Assembly (NCBI GenBank): GCA_026874595.1
Contig: CM049306.1
Span: 83,166,142-83,230,141 of the forward strand
DNA from: Sipunculus nudus
Taxonomy: Eukaryota; Annelida; Sipuncula; Golfingiida; Sipunculidae
Length of the DNA: 64,000 nt
Direction: 5' to 3'
Each line of letters opens with the position of its first letter. Position 1 is the stretch's first letter. Below, one piece after another: positions 1 through 12,830 of this stretch. The notes beneath the pieces are model-generated. The model ran no database searches. It saw nothing but the letters and a program-made list of their open reading frames with translations, and was not told the DNA's origin. A program made the translations under genes and the position numbers.

Positions 1-1328
1 AGATTCACTCCCAAACACCAAAATCTGGCATGTTTGAACAAGATTGCTACTGAATATTCTCTATCTAAAGCTGCGGCTTAATTTAGAAAACTAATGCAGT
101 AAAACCTTCACATTTTCACCATTTTTAAGTAAAAGGTGTCTTTTACAAGTGTTATGGATATTTCTGTCATGCTGCACATTGTATAATTAGTCATTTTCCA
201 CACCTCCCTATCAGTATCCAGTCAATGTTATTCCACCTTTCTTCACTGTTACTGAGAGGGACAAGTGTTTGTACAACATAACAGAACCCTGCAGGTTTAA
301 GGACTGATTGGCTGACCTCTGATGAAGGTTTTCATGCTAGATTTCTTTAATACAAGTCTACTCATATTACCATTTTAATGTGACTTTTTAGAGCTGTGTG
401 TTTACCACCATGAAACTCATTTCTGTAATACCTACTTGTAAACTTTGGGATAACTAAGTTGATGCATGATGTTGTGTATATAGCCCTATATAACTAGTAC
501 TTTTTTTAGAAGTAACATTAAACTCAACCCATCTCCGTGGTTGCTAAGAAGTAGTACTCAGAAATGGACCAGTCCTTTAAAACTGGCTGCCTTTGACCAT
601 AAACAATGAAGCAAGTTTTTTTATAATAAGCATGCTGAAGTCCACATTGAGACAGTCCCTTAAAAATGCAATGAAGGAACCCATTCTTATGGGCTACCAT
701 AAACGAAACTTCGCTTGTCCGGAAGACATAAAAGTACCTATCATGTTGTAAGACATCAGGCCTAACTACCACCCCTCTTATCTATATTTCCATTGATCCA
801 TTAATTGGCCACCCCTATTGAAAAGTAGCCTGGCCTACAGCAGGGTGAAAAAACCCCACTTCTTCTCTCATGCTTGAATGATCCAGAAGTAGTGGCCCAT
901 GTCTGGTTGGCACTAGGTTAAGTCATTTTGATGTGCTGAGGGGCTTAAAGTTAATCGACATTATTGGTGAAGTTCAGTAGCCACTTGTTTGTTCTTGCTT
1001 CCCTGCTGATCACGTTTTAGTAATAGAATGGCAGTATATCTTTGGCTAAGTATTAACAACCATTCCAAATTTTGAAAAACCTTTCGGCCATTTGGTGATT
1101 TTAAATTTAAATTCCTGAGTTGCATGTTTTATATTATCTGTGGGAAAAATCCTACAATGTGACTTATTCCATTTACTGCTTACTACACATAGATCTTATC
1201 CAAGGAGTTTGTGCTACTCGGGTGAGGAGTTCATGTAATACAAGCCACCAACTGAATATATATTGTATAGAACGGGGGGATCTGCTACACAAAATTGACC
1301 AGTTAAATATGTCTTATGTTGTTAACAG
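1..1328. other. Intron sequence of CFAP43-like gene, no exon seen
   Basis: AT-rich sequence without a convincing exon, repeat or RNA gene. The first recognisable exon starts directly after it in phase 2, so the upstream part of the gene must lie mostly outside the window to the left. Confidence 0.5.
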
Positions 1329-2744
1329 GCTGCAGGAGGAGCGTATGAGGTTTTCTTGTAACCTCGAGGTACAGTTACTTCTCAAGCAGGGACAGGTAGA
1401 GGTGGACTCCGGCTCCTTCATACATGATTATAAAAACAGCCTGCTCATACATCGCAGCGTGGTGGAGGATCTCAATGGCAGAATCAAGGTGAGTGGCCAG
1501 CCCTAGTCAGCTGTTCTATAAGTATAAACAAGGTCACAGCTTGAATTTTCATCAGCTTAGATATAACCAAAGTTAACTGCTTGTTACAAACACTAAGCTG
1601 ACTACCAGTTGTAAGATATGACATGATAAATGACTGATTTGTATCCAGTTAGTCAAAATTATCTCAATTCCTGGTCAGTCCTATCCTACCATGTTACAAG
1701 TCATGTAGTGATCATGAATTGTTACTGCCAAGAAAATTATTATAAATTCACTTATTTGATGTTTAATAGTATTTATCTGTTTCATAATGAAAATATCTGT
1801 ATCTCTTATTCTGTTTCACAGCAACTTGGAGAAAGTAAGATATCAAGTATGGTTGAAAGCAAGGACTTCAGGAAGGGTATCATACAGCTTGAATGGTGAG
1901 TCAACCTCAAAATTGGCTGCCACATTGGTACAGTTTTTGTTATTAAGACAACCAGACTGAAAGTTTAATCAGTGAAATTGCAGTATTGGTGACATATTTA
2001 GAAGTGCAAACTCATTTCTCCTGTGAAATGTTTTTTTTTTTTATTTTAAAGTGATTCATTTTCTCTTTATATGTTAAAAGTACAACTGACCACCAGGAAG
2101 TGAGCAGCTCTGAGTGGGATTGGGGTTTGGGGTTCACATATTGAATATTCACCATTTTGTCTGACATACAATAAGTACTGCCAATTATTTCCACAAGATT
2201 TGATTTGCCATATGCTGCGGTACAATTCATCTTGGCTTGATTAAATTTCTCATTTTTCATTTTTTTTTTTTTTGTTTCAAATGGTTTCTTTCAATACAAA
2301 TATCTACACAAATCCATAAATTTTTATGCTGTATTAGCAAAAAATGTACACGAAAAGCCACTGAGAAGACTGTCTGTGACTGTTTACCAGCGTCAATTGG
2401 ACATCTTATTCACAAAGTTTTCATTTTTGCTGTTATTTCTCTTGAATATCTAACCTTCATCTCCATATCAAATTAGCCTTCCTTGATACTGCAATCAGGG
2501 ATGTAGCCAAGGGGCCATCCGCCTCCCAGTATTTCACTTTGTCTTATCACGATTAAATTTTCGAAAACACAATCATGAAACTCTGTCACTGGTATATACA
2601 GATTTTTTTTTTCAATATAAAGCATTGCACATGCAGTAATTAATGTATTGTTTATTGATAATTCTACATTTAAATTCATTAGGTTTGATCCTAAAAATAT
2701 ATATATATATTTTTATTTATTCATCTTACAATTAAACATGCGAG

Positions 2745-2792
<48 letters not shown>

Positions 2793-5593
2793 TTCAGTTG
2801 CCTTTGCTAACTGTTTCTGCCCCTCCCCTCCCTCATCTAACAATTAAAACATGTGAGGTGTTTATATATATATGCTTCAATTGCCTTTGCCACCTGTTTC
2901 TGCACCCTCCCCTCCCTCAATCCTTGCTATGCTCCTGCTGTAACTATACAATATAATTCAGGGAACATAAGAAGATGACGATGGAAATGGAGGACCTGAA
3001 GAACAAACAACGAGACATACAGAATTTGAAGGTCACAAGGGAAATACAAGCAGTAAGTGTTGCAGATCTAGCAAAATATAACATATTTTGGTGAATAATT
3101 GTAGACTATTATCATTTAAATTTTACCAAACAGCATTCAGCATTTTTGGATTTATGTGTTTTACACTTTAAAAGAAGTTAATTTTTGGTATTAATTAGCA
3201 AATTAAATTTTTGATTATTAAATAAAATTTTAAAGTTAAAAAACAGAATTAATTTCTTCTCAATTCTCTAAAGATTTCAAATCTTTTATTGAAAATACTG
3301 GGTTAAAGAAATTAATGAAACATGTAGAAAATTACAGTGTCAACTTTTGATATCATTTTCAATCATTTCCGTGGATCACCAGTTATTTGATTAGTACTAG
3401 AACTTTTTTTTGAAAATGGAAATATAGCTTCAGATCATCTCTTAAATAAATTGCATTTATATATAGTCAAATAATATATGGTGAGTCAACAAAATGTATA
3501 TTTCTCAGTAATTCTGGCCAAACCTTTTTAGCCAGTTCTTGGAATGGGTTTCCTCTGTTCTTTTTTTCAGTTTTAGGCAGAGTCATACATAATTTCTTAA
3601 TAAAAATAAGCAACTGTCTTATTTTCCCCCTTTTTTTAAATCTTAATTATATGTCTGACAATTATAAATTCACATAAAGCTACATTCATAAGGAAAACTA
3701 GGTAATAGGATGCTACTGTCAAGGTGTGAATTCACAATTGTAAGTGTTATAAATCCAGACACACCCTCTATATCTCCAATTAGTAGCTTTCCTATTTTGT
3801 TATTTGTTTGTTACAACTGTAGTTCCTGAATGAAGAGGACCATGATGCAAAGAAAGCCCAGGAGATACAGATCCTTGAACAAACTATACAGACACAAAAA
3901 CAGGTAAGCACTGAGAGAACACATACTTCAACACCATTGTTTGCCTACAGCTTGCTAAAAACATTGCTGCAAGATGATCACTGGAGTGAGAAAGCATGCA
4001 CATATATCCCCAGTGCTCAACAGTCTCCAATGGTTACCTTTAAATAAACAGAGGATAATCAAGGACTTAGATATAAGGTTATTCACATTTTTTCACTTTT
4101 CTCACTTTTGCACTTTGGATCCTCCAACCAGAAGTCTGTATTCCTCTGCACAGGCCCTGCAGCTTCATATAAATAAAGCAGTAAGGGAGAGCTCTGCTGT
4201 TCCATGGGGATGAAGCAATATCCCTTGTAATCTGTGACAACAGATTTAAACCTTGTAAATTGCAACCCTAAAAAAACATGAAAAAATGCCACTCTTTTCT
4301 TGCAAACAGTAGAAGAGCACTGCAGAAAACCAGATAAAAATGTCATATACCTGCATTTTATCAATAAGAAACATTAATTATTATTATTATTACTATTATT
4401 TTTATTATTATTGTTATTATTATTATTATTATTGTTATTATTTTATTCCCAACACTTGGATCTGCATGTAGATCCAAACAAATCAGTCTACCCAAATATT
4501 TTTAATACCTCCACAAAATGTATTTGAAGTTCATTTAGAACTTCCAGAGTTAATATTTGAACACACAGAGGTGGGTTGTGCCAGAAGTTATTATGGACAG
4601 GAGCAGTGAATGCAATATATATGCAAATTGTTTAATGGTACTGATAAATTTGCTCATGCATGAATTGGCATAATGATGAATTAAACGGCAAATACAAATT
4701 TATTTACATTAAAATATTAATATCATATATATCTATTAGTTTTCAACAGGTGTAGACCAGCTCTCAGCCAAAAATTAAATCTTTGGTTGGTTTTTATGAG
4801 TTTTATTTCCACTTTTTAAATAAATGACAACACAAGGTGGTAAATTACTTGCAGACAGAGGTTAGTAGTGTGTTATTTCTTATTTCTTCAGCATCACGAG
4901 AAGAATGTCAGGGAAAGGCAGCGGACCTTGAAGGAATTAAAGAAAGTAATTCATGATCGATCACAAGAAAACACAAAGCTGGCTCAGGATCTGCAGGACC
5001 TGAATGTGTCAGTGAATGAGAGAAGACACATCCATGAAGTTAACGGTGAGTCTTTTTGGTGAATACAGGATCAAATCCTTTAACACTTTATAATGAAACC
5101 ACCATTTTACTTTGTATATTTGCTCTGTTTCACTAACTGCTCTGTTTCCTTTTTCCCCTCAGCTCAAAGTATAATTATATTGAGTTAAGGATTAAGAGTT
5201 TCAGCAGTCTGAATCATTTAGTGCATCAATTGGAACATGTCAGTCATTATTTAAACCTTTTCTGAGGATATTTACTGAGAGTCACCATAGCTGTTTTTTT
5301 AATTCTCACTGAAACTTGTTTATGAAGAGAAATATTGCTTAATCCCCAGAATGACAGAATACCCTAATTTGATTTGCTTCTTTATATCGGGAAATATTAA
5401 TGGTTAATGATGTTTTCTTGCAGCTGACAAGAGAAGTGATGTTGGCCAGGAAAAGAGGTACCAGGAGATTGTACAGCGGAGAAAATTAGTTGACCTGGCC
5501 AAAGCACAAGCACAAGAGGTGGCAGTGTTACGAGCTGAAGTTGAACGGTTGCGCATGCGAACCTTCCCAGCTTTGGTGCAGGTGGAACACTGA
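1329..5593 (+). CDS. CFAP43: Cilia- and flagella-associated protein 43, C-terminal six exons (partial)
   Basis: Six exons join in frame with consensus splice sites: 1329-1488, 1822-1895, 2962-3052, 3823-3903, 4892-5045 and 5424-5593 (stop TGA 5591-5593). They encode about 242 residues, nearly all charged coiled coil. Recognisable family landmarks are KQGQVEVD, LIHRSVVEDLNG, MVESKDFRKGI, QLEWEHKKM and the terminal VERLRMRTFPAL, matching my knowledge of vertebrate CFAP43 (WDR96). In that family an N-terminal WD-repeat half is followed by this coiled coil, and the protein works with CFAP44 at the doublet microtubules of motile cilia as part of the tether of inner-arm dynein f. The splice phases (2, 0, 2, 0, 0, 1) are mutually consistent. 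The WD-repeat half is outside the window. Intron 4 carries a LINE fragment. Confidence 0.9.
2731..2935. repeat. (TA)n microsatellite with a duplicated CT-rich unit
   Basis: A 43-bp pure TA run (2748-2790) is followed by GCTTCAGTTGCCTTTGC and a CCCCTCCCCTCCCTC tract. A diverged second copy of TA run plus the same text follows about 100 bp later. It lies just upstream of the CFAP43 exon at 2962, where the CT-rich tract may help form the polypyrimidine stretch. Confidence 0.75.
3940..4445 (+). mobile_element. 5'-truncated LINE (CR1/L2-like) 3' end with (TTA)n tail
   Basis: The translation contains MITGVRKHAHISPVL, SLQWLPLNKQRII and, after small frame breaks, an SSAQALQL segment and a short SNIPCNL motif. 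This is the usual end of CR1/L2/Jockey-type reverse transcriptases (ITG.RK.DHITPVL..LHWLPV..RI...NLP..LR). The coding remnant is followed by a TTA/TTG trinucleotide run at 4378-4445, the microsatellite-like tail typical of these LINEs. It sits in the CFAP43 intron between the exons ending at 3903 and starting at 4892, in the gene's orientation, and is not functional. Confidence 0.75.
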
Positions 5594-6190
5594 AGCAAAA
5601 TTATTAACAATATAAATCATACAATTTGTGATGGACTGACTTGTATCTGACACACATGGGTGAAGGAAATACTGTATATGATCTTTGAAGCATTTGTTGA
5701 AAGGCAGAGATCTAGAGAAGCATACACTGATTATGCTGACTACATGGCATATAAGCCATTTATATACCATCCAATACATATCATAACGATAAAAGGTATC
5801 ATAATAGTGTTTATATTTATGAACATCAGTATGTTTTTCAACTGCTTTTTGTTGAAATGTTTATTGATCTATTGTTTTGGATAACTCAAAAATTGTCAAG
5901 CATATCACACAGTATTATATGGGACTTTAGTTGACCAACTGTGATAATTTTGTGCAGATTGTGTTCTCAGATATATATCTGTATGAAGAATTGCCTTTTT
6001 TTTTTGTTTAGTTTAAACCTGGTATGGTTGTTAACAAGGTGCAGCAGTAGTAAACAATAATATTTAAATATTTAAGAAACTGATCATTATATACTCCACT
6101 GCTTCTACAAAGTTTCAAATTTTAATATTGTATATTTGTTGCACCTCTATGTCTGTTGTTTTCTATTCACAATAAATGCAGATTTTAAAC
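5594..6190 (+). other. CFAP43 3' untranslated region
   Basis: AT-rich sequence between the TGA stop and the first AATAAA. No ORF or repeat was recognised. Confidence 0.55.
6171..6176 (+). promoter_or_regulatory. Polyadenylation signal AATAAA of CFAP43
   Basis: This AATAAA lies about 580 bp after the CFAP43 stop codon and is the first perfect one there. Cleavage would be expected 10-30 bp later. Confidence 0.6.
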
Positions 6191-6845
6191 AAAGATATGG
6201 CTGCTCATAATGCATTTTCAAAACAACATTTTACCCATGGTCACTGGTCTTGATATATCTTGTTACATTGTTATATCCTCTGTTAATAGGAGCATAAAAG
6301 TAATTGCCATTTCCCACGAAAAAAATGACTTGGTACTGGAAGGAAACAATGACAATGGCACCAAATATGAAAATAAGAAATCGTTGTTTCTTTTTTAAAT
6401 GAACAAATATTGTGTACAAGGCAATTGCGTAATGGGGATCAATTGACATTGTAAGAGAGTAATATTAGGCGGTAGGAGAATTTCTTTATGGTCAAAGTTC
6501 TGAAAATATATCATAAAAGAGTTTTGGTATCATAAACACAAAAGCAGCTACATGAAAAATAATAACAAACAGTCAGCTGAAAGGAATTTGACATTCATTT
6601 GACAGAGATACATTTTAACATTACTGAATCCAATTTTACTCCTTATATGTTTTTGTTATTTAAAAATAAAACCAACTTGTTGATTGAAATTTGTTTAGCT
6701 TTAACTCCAGGTGACTTGCTTCTTTTACTTCTGATGATAACCTTGATGATTCTTGTCATATGAATGAATACCAATCTGTGGCTTATCAAAGAGTATCCAT
6801 CTGTGGCAAGCAATCTTATGACTGAGAACTAGCTACTGATATTTG
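6191..6845. other. Intergenic, nothing recognised
   Basis: Short ORFs on both strands only, without family motifs or splice context. AT-rich. Confidence 0.5.
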
Positions 6846-7290
6846 GTATGATTTTTATATGAATGAGAATTCTAATTATATGTGGCATGATTGTAATATG
6901 AATGAGAATTCTATGTAGCATGTTTGTTATATGAATGAGAATTCTAATATTCTACATGCATTATATGAATGAGAATTCAAATGATATTTGGCATGAATTA
7001 TTATATGAATGAGAATTCTATGTGGTATGATTGTTTTATGAATGAGAATTCTAATGATATGTAACATGCATGATTATATAAATGAAAATTCTAATTATAT
7101 GTGTCATGCATTATTATATGAATGAGAATTATATGTGGCATGATTGTTATATGAATGACAATTCTAATGACGTGACATGATTGATTATATGAATGAGAAT
7201 TCTAATGATATGTGGCATGCATTATTATATGAATGAGAATTCTAATGATATGTGGCATGCATCATTACATGAATGAGAATTCATCTGTGG
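6846..7290. repeat. Minisatellite, ~30-42-bp unit containing GAATTC
   Basis: At least ten imperfect head-to-tail copies of a unit close to ATATGAATGAGAATTCTAAT followed by GATATGTGGCATGCATT. Unit length varies because the ATGATATGTGGCATG half is lost in some copies. The core TATGAATGAGAATTC is the most constant part. It lies just downstream of CFAP43. Confidence 0.85.
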
Positions 7291-9389
7291 CATGTATTTC
7301 AACTACCTCTCATACTTTTTTATTAACATAATAAACATCACTGCCTGTGCTGTAACTTCAACTTTTCCAGTGATTAGGAGCTGTGTAATTGTTTCTGTTG
7401 CTTAGCAAAAACCCTCTTAGCTCCTAATTATTGCCTGTTTAGTGATAAGAAAAGTTTTTATGCATAATATATAGCAAGATTAGATCTCTGTTCTCTCTGT
7501 GACATTTATTTGTCAAAACACTGAATGCTACGAATGTTGTATACTGTACAGAAGACCTTGACAATGAGGTGAAGTAACTTTGCAAGGTGTCAGTTTTAGC
7601 AGTGTTGTCATCTCTGAGTTAAACCTGATATTAAAAGCTTTGGTGACTTGTCATCTCTGTTGACCCTTTTTTTTATAACAAACGGATGTACAATAATAAT
7701 CATTGGTCAGTCTTCTGTGAAAAGGTCCTCGCCTTCACAATTGTAGACATCTGCCAAGATACCGTACACTCCTGTTGCTTCACTTGGAGGCCATCATGGA
7801 GCGGTCTGCATCATCCTTTCACTTTATCTCCAATAAAGAATTTTTCACTTCCGTATGATGTGCTGAATGAGATTCTGATTTTGATGGTACATGTCCTTCT
7901 TGGAACATATTTTGTCTGCCAGATGTTTTTGTTGTCTTTTATGAAGTAGACTGCAAATCGTGGGGTCATTCTCTTTGACCAAGTCTCTGTGACTACATTG
8001 TACATATTTAAGGGCGTCTGTGTGTACACCATGTTAGAAAGTTCCTAACACAATTCCTCTTCCATATTGTCAAAGTACCTACAGGAAGGAAGTAATAAGA
8101 TTCCTGTCTGTGACGGAAGGAAGGCAGGCAATATTGAGCTTCTTGTGTCTGTCTGGCTCTGTGCTGTTTCCCTGCATGTTAGATGTTTAACTTGCAAAAA
8201 AACACCTCTCTGTTTTCGAAAAATCAGCTATGTGTCCATCATGTGCCTCTTTTGTACGTGGAAACGGGAGGAATGCATCCATTAGATCTTGTATCTTTTT
8301 CCTGCTGTAAGAGGCTCATCAGCTTGACATGCCAAAGCAAAGTGATGCCATGAAGGTCATGATCCAGTTGCTGTCCCTTTCCATTATGTTCTTGGAACAC
8401 GTGAGGTGATCGCCTTTTTTTCTGTATTTTATTAGAAAAATTCGGTTGAAATACAAGCTTCTTTGGTATCGTCTGGTTTTTCAGCATTGGGGACATAGCA
8501 ACTGATGTCTTTGGATAATTTGAGCTATAATGTCATCAACCTGTCGTTCACCTCTCGAGGAAGACTAAGCTATCTCACCAGCTTGCTAAGGATGGCTAAC
8601 GCAAGTTCAATATTGGAGTGTCATTAGGCTTTCCCATGTAGCAGGGATTGTTCCCCTTCAAACACAAACAGCAATGTGCGAGGGCTGCTATGTCCACCTT
8701 TCACGTACAAGGGTTGTGCGTTGTTCTGCCCTGTCATCCTTCTCAAGACTTGTGCGGTCATTCCTGGTGACAACAATCATGTTGTATGGCTTTGTCTTAT
8801 GCTTATCAGAATCTACAACCTCAAGATTAGATGACCAAGGAGGCGCGACTACCTGCATGGTTGTAGGAGGCAGCCTTTGTTTGCATCTTTTAACTTTTTT
8901 TCATCTTCCTAATGCTGGAAGAGCCATGTTGTTAATGAAGAAAGCTGCACTGGCGCTGTAAATTGATATGGGCACCGCATCTGATTCTGTCCACAGTGGA
9001 CAACCATCAGCCCACATCCCCCGCGTGCAGAGTTGCAGCGAGGAGCAAGGTTTAATATGATGAAGAGGAGTCGTGTAATCCCCTTGCCGCTACACGGCTG
9101 TTCACTTCTTGTCCGGAGGCGATTAGTGCTTGTAGCACTAACAATCCCCCAACCACCCTCTCGTCTGCCTGCTGGTCGAGGAGATAGAAAACTCTTGACT
9201 CCAAACCCTGGGAGATGTTGCCCCTGGACCTATCAGGCAGTCCATCTAAGGAACGGATACTTAATAAAAACCTGCATCTCTTGAGGTGTCCTGTTTCTGG
9301 CATCTACTACATCTGTTGACTTTTGGCATAAGAGAGGATGGTTGAGAATAGCAGTCAACCAAGGCAAACGAGTCCATTCTGCCTGCCAG
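7291..9389. other. Intergenic with interrupted ORFs, origin unknown
   Basis: Composition from about 7,680 to 9,250 is more balanced than the surroundings and ORFs of 70-95 codons occur on both strands (for example minus 8032-7811 and minus 8496-8239), which suggests an eroded coding sequence such as an old DNA transposon. I see no catalytic motif, terminal inverted repeat or target duplication that would name it. Confidence 0.35.
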
Positions 9390-9700
9390 GTGTATTGCCA
9401 GACACTCGGTCGCGCCTCCCAGCAGACTATGAGAAAAGCAAGTGCACATTGTGAAGCTCCTGGTGATACAAGAATGGAGAAGTGTTGTACAATGTGTATT
9501 TCCAAACACTCGGTCGCGCCTCCCAGCAGACTATGAGAAAAGCAAGTGCACATTGTGAAGCTCCTGGTGATACAAGAATGGAGAAGTGTTGTACAATGTG
9601 TATTTCCAAACACTCGGTCGCGCCTCCCAGCAGACTATGAGAAAAGCAAGTGCACAATGTAAAGCTCCAGGTGATACAACAGTGAAGGAGAAGCCTTTTG
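9390..9700. repeat. 104-bp tandem repeat, about three copies
   Basis: The phrase CACTCGGTCGCGCCTCCCAG recurs at 9403, 9507 and 9611, exactly 104 bp apart, with nearly identical text between (GAGAAAAGCAAGTGCACA, GGTGATACAA). The second and third copies are the most alike. The overlapping minus-strand ORFs here are products of the repetition. Confidence 0.9.
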
Positions 9701-10782
9701 CAAGGACCCCCTGCCGAGCAAGCCAAGCAGCGGCCCCATAGCAATCACTAAAACTGGAAAGGAGGGGTTGCACATAGAGCCTCACTTTCCTGTGCCGAAT
9801 GGGACGTCCGGTCCTGGCCCTGCCATCCATGGATAAAGAGTGTGAGCCCATAGAAACGATCTATATACATATGTTCTTGCTCGGATACAAATTTTAGAAA
9901 GCAAAAGATTACCAAAGAAATGTAATGCCATGCATTCATCATGTGCATTTAGGTTAGAGTAGATAAAATAGACCGACTAGTTTACGTCAGAGAATATACC
10001 CTTTGCATGAAACAAACATAGATGGTATTTTCCGTCGCCGAAGGTGCTGTCGGTCGGGGACATGGAAATGGTGAGTGTCTGTCCGTATTTGAATTTGAGG
10101 CACAGTCACCAAACTTGCACCATTGATACACCTTATAAAGGGCTAGGTCAGGTTAGTATATGCATGACCTTGATGCAGTTTTCAAGGTTTCAGAGGTAAT
10201 CTCCGTGGGTGACATTAACCAATCTAAAATTTTCCTGCAGGTATTCACAACTTTTTTTCCAGTTACTTCCACAACCAGCGAGGGACATACCAGATCTGTT
10301 CCACAGATCAACTTCTCCCTTGTACCCAGTTACATGTACACAGAATGTGTCCTGTTCTGGATCACTCAGAGAAAGATCGACAATAATCCAAGAGATGGGC
10401 AAGATTGCACACGCTGATCTACTTTAAGATCCAGGTTCTAAAATGGCATTTTCAGGCTACTAACGCCTTAGTCTTACACCAATCAATGACTACTTTGCAA
10501 CAGTCTTTAGTTGCTGTGCCCTAACAATGATTGGCCAAGACGACGCTAGGAACGCATTTTATGATGAACTCAATATTTAAAAAAAAAAAGACGAGAAAAA
10601 TCTACAGATTATCCTGGAGGATTTCTTCGCAGAACTGGAAAGGACAACAATTTGGACTCTAGGTCAGTAAGAGTACTAACGGCCAACTTTCCCTCTGTGC
10701 CGAGCATGAGCGGACAGTCACCAACACCGTCTTATAGCAGGCAAACAATAACACGAACGCCAGGAGTAGATTAAGATATTGT
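9701..10782. other. Intergenic, no gene recognised
   Basis: Only short ORFs on both strands. None shows a domain, and no splice-linked exon series was found. Confidence 0.4.
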
Positions 10783-11320
10783 GTGAAATGTGAAGGTGAG
10801 ATGGGTGCAGAAAAAATGGTCACACTATTCAAGTTCAACTGGCAGAAAGTTGAGGTGCCTCAAATAGTTCGTCTATCTCTATTAGTGAAGAGGCAACCAT
10901 ACAGGGATATCTCCCGTTTGCTTTTCACACCAGTCTCGATTCATCCCTTTACCTACAGTATCATCTCCAAGTCTCAGTGCGGCTTTCGATCTAGTAGAGT
11001 AACAAATGACATGGTCTTTGCAGTGCCAGCGGTGAGAAAAGTGTCGAGAACAGAGCAAGGAACTTCACTCTATGTTCATAGAGCTTACTAAAGCATTCGA
11101 TACCGTCACCCGAATAGACCTGTGGAAACTCCGACTTAAGTTCGGCTGCCAAGAGAGAAATGTATTCCGATTACAACATTCCATAATGGCAAGCAGACTT
11201 GAGTGCAGGAAACTGGAGATGTACAAGAGCTTTCAGCTTTCTCCTTTCTTTCTGCTATTGTGCCGATGACTTCACTGACGGCGAGCTGAGTGTTTATATA
11301 CTTCTAAAGGTACCCGGGCA
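10783..11320 (+). pseudogene. Non-LTR retrotransposon reverse transcriptase relic
   Basis: The first frame carries KSQCGFRSSRVTNDMVFA, the RT motif usually written QCGFR..RGT.DM.F. A frame change near 11,070 is followed by IELTKAFDTVTRIDLWKL and LKFGCQ, the conserved DLTKAFDTV block with the first catalytic Asp and the KFGCP stretch. A further shifted stretch around 11,260 resembles the next block. Upstream residues TLFKFNWQKVEVPQI fit the region before the RT fingers. The palm motif with the catalytic Asp pair is missing, and at least two frameshifts are present, so this is dead. The clade is not certain. Confidence 0.75.
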
Positions 11321-12371
11321 AAGGAGTCCGTGATTCTCTTTCGGAAATTCCTATTCAGAATGACTGTGCCCTTTCCACATATTTCCATAAGGACATGCAG
11401 CAAGGACAGATCTGTAGCCACCTGTACCTTTGTTTTTTTTTTTTGTTTTTTTTTGTTTTTTTTTTTTTTGGTTAAAATTAGACTATGCAACATGGGGCTC
11501 ATATTTCCAACTACAAGCAGCACCGCCATTTCAGTGTACCCATCATCATCGCTAGATTGGGATCAAGTCTGTTGGACAGGTTTTAGTACCTTCGCATGGC
11601 TGAGGAAGGGCCGTATCATCAAAGTCAGCTGCCGTCACAAGAGTTGTGGCCCTTGCCTCCCTACTGTAATGCTTTATATATGCTGCAGCTCGACTAACGA
11701 TGCCACCTGAAATCTGCAAAATTCGGCAAAAGCCTGGAAATGTGTGGACCGTTGTCCACATTCAGCATAACCCCGAACTTGCTGTCGTATGGTCATTACA
11801 AAGGTCACCATGAACATGCATGACCTTGCACGCGAAGAAAAGTTTGTACGAAGCTAAACGGTAAAAGAGATGGACACCCTTTCCTAGGAAGCTCAAATCT
11901 AAGACAAGCTTCTCAGTCCAGCTTTATTCCGAGACAATTTTTTTAGAAGAACAAAGCTGGCAAAAAAAAAGCAAGGGATAAGACAGAAAAGAAAGTATTG
12001 CATGGCCACTAATGGTGTATTTTCTTGCAGCAAATTCGGAAAAAGGCCCGCCTCCAAATTCATTTTCAAAATCGGTATCCATTAGGACACAAACAATCCC
12101 CAGAACTGTGTGACAATCATCCGTCTGACTGATGGGAGAATTCGTCATGCTCATCATGGTCATTACACATTTCATTGTGTGATGGCAGTCGCATGTTAAA
12201 TTGTTCCTGTCTTTTCAGCTCAACTGCCGTGAGGGACCTTGAGATAGTCCCGAAAACTACTGTGTCACTGACCTTGATTAAGTTGGTTTTCAAAACGGAA
12301 ACATCTCACTTAAAAAGTTTGAAAATTTATACTTGGGTGGAACACGCGTTGAGAAATATGATCCCGAACAA
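11321..12371. other. Intergenic, no gene recognised, includes poly-T run
   Basis: A T-rich run interrupted by single G residues occupies 11,431-11,470. Otherwise only short, unrecognised ORFs. Confidence 0.4.
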
Positions 12372-12387
12372 GACCTTGTGTAACTTT

Positions 12388-12814
12388 TCTTTTTTATTTG
12401 TGGAGTTAACTGCCTCCATTTTTTAATGCTGACATATCTAATTCTTAAACTTAGTATGTACATCTGCAGAGTTTCCATTTCGGTTTGGGACTACTTGACA
12501 GGGCGGTAGCACTCGTTCCCTATCATTTTTATTTTTGTATCCTGGTTTCACCCAGGCCCGGTGTCTACCGCACCTGCGGGTCCTGGGTGTGTAATCATCC
12601 CCATTGCTGGGTAGTAACACCAAGGAACCCCCCAAAGACGCACTCGTATGTGAGCGATACACGGCTGTGGGGCACAGCCTTCCCATTAAGCCTGCAGAGC
12701 GCTCACCCTGGGTGGGGGCCGACCGTAAAAAAACTCACCGCCTCGGCTGAGATTCGAACCCACGATCTCCCGGCTTTGAGTCCTGCGCTCTACCCCTGAG
12801 CCACAGAAGCCGGT
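12388..12814 (-). mobile_element. tRNA-derived SINE, complete, with 16-bp target-site duplication
   Basis: On the minus strand the element starts with a tRNA-like head: A box TGGCTCAGGGG (plus 12,793-12,803) and B box GGTTCGAATC (around 12,751-12,760), the internal RNA polymerase III promoter. A ~350-bp body follows and it ends in the A-rich tail AAATAAAAAAGA. The direct repeat GACCTTGTGTAACTTT occurs at 12,372-12,387 and again at 12,815-12,830, a perfect 16-bp target duplication that fixes both ends. The same body recurs at 56,600 and 60,698, showing a dispersed family. Confidence 0.92.
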
Positions 12815-12830
12815 GACCTTGTGTAACTTT

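Noticed and set aside
7680-8500. Possible piggyBac-like transposase relic on the minus strand
   Set aside because: A few residues around 7,830-7,930 resemble the family, but no catalytic Asp motifs, inverted ends or TTAA duplication could be seen.
12745-12814. A tRNA gene on the minus strand
   Set aside because: The A and B boxes are the head of a SINE bounded by a 16-bp target duplication, and the rest does not form a full cloverleaf by eye.
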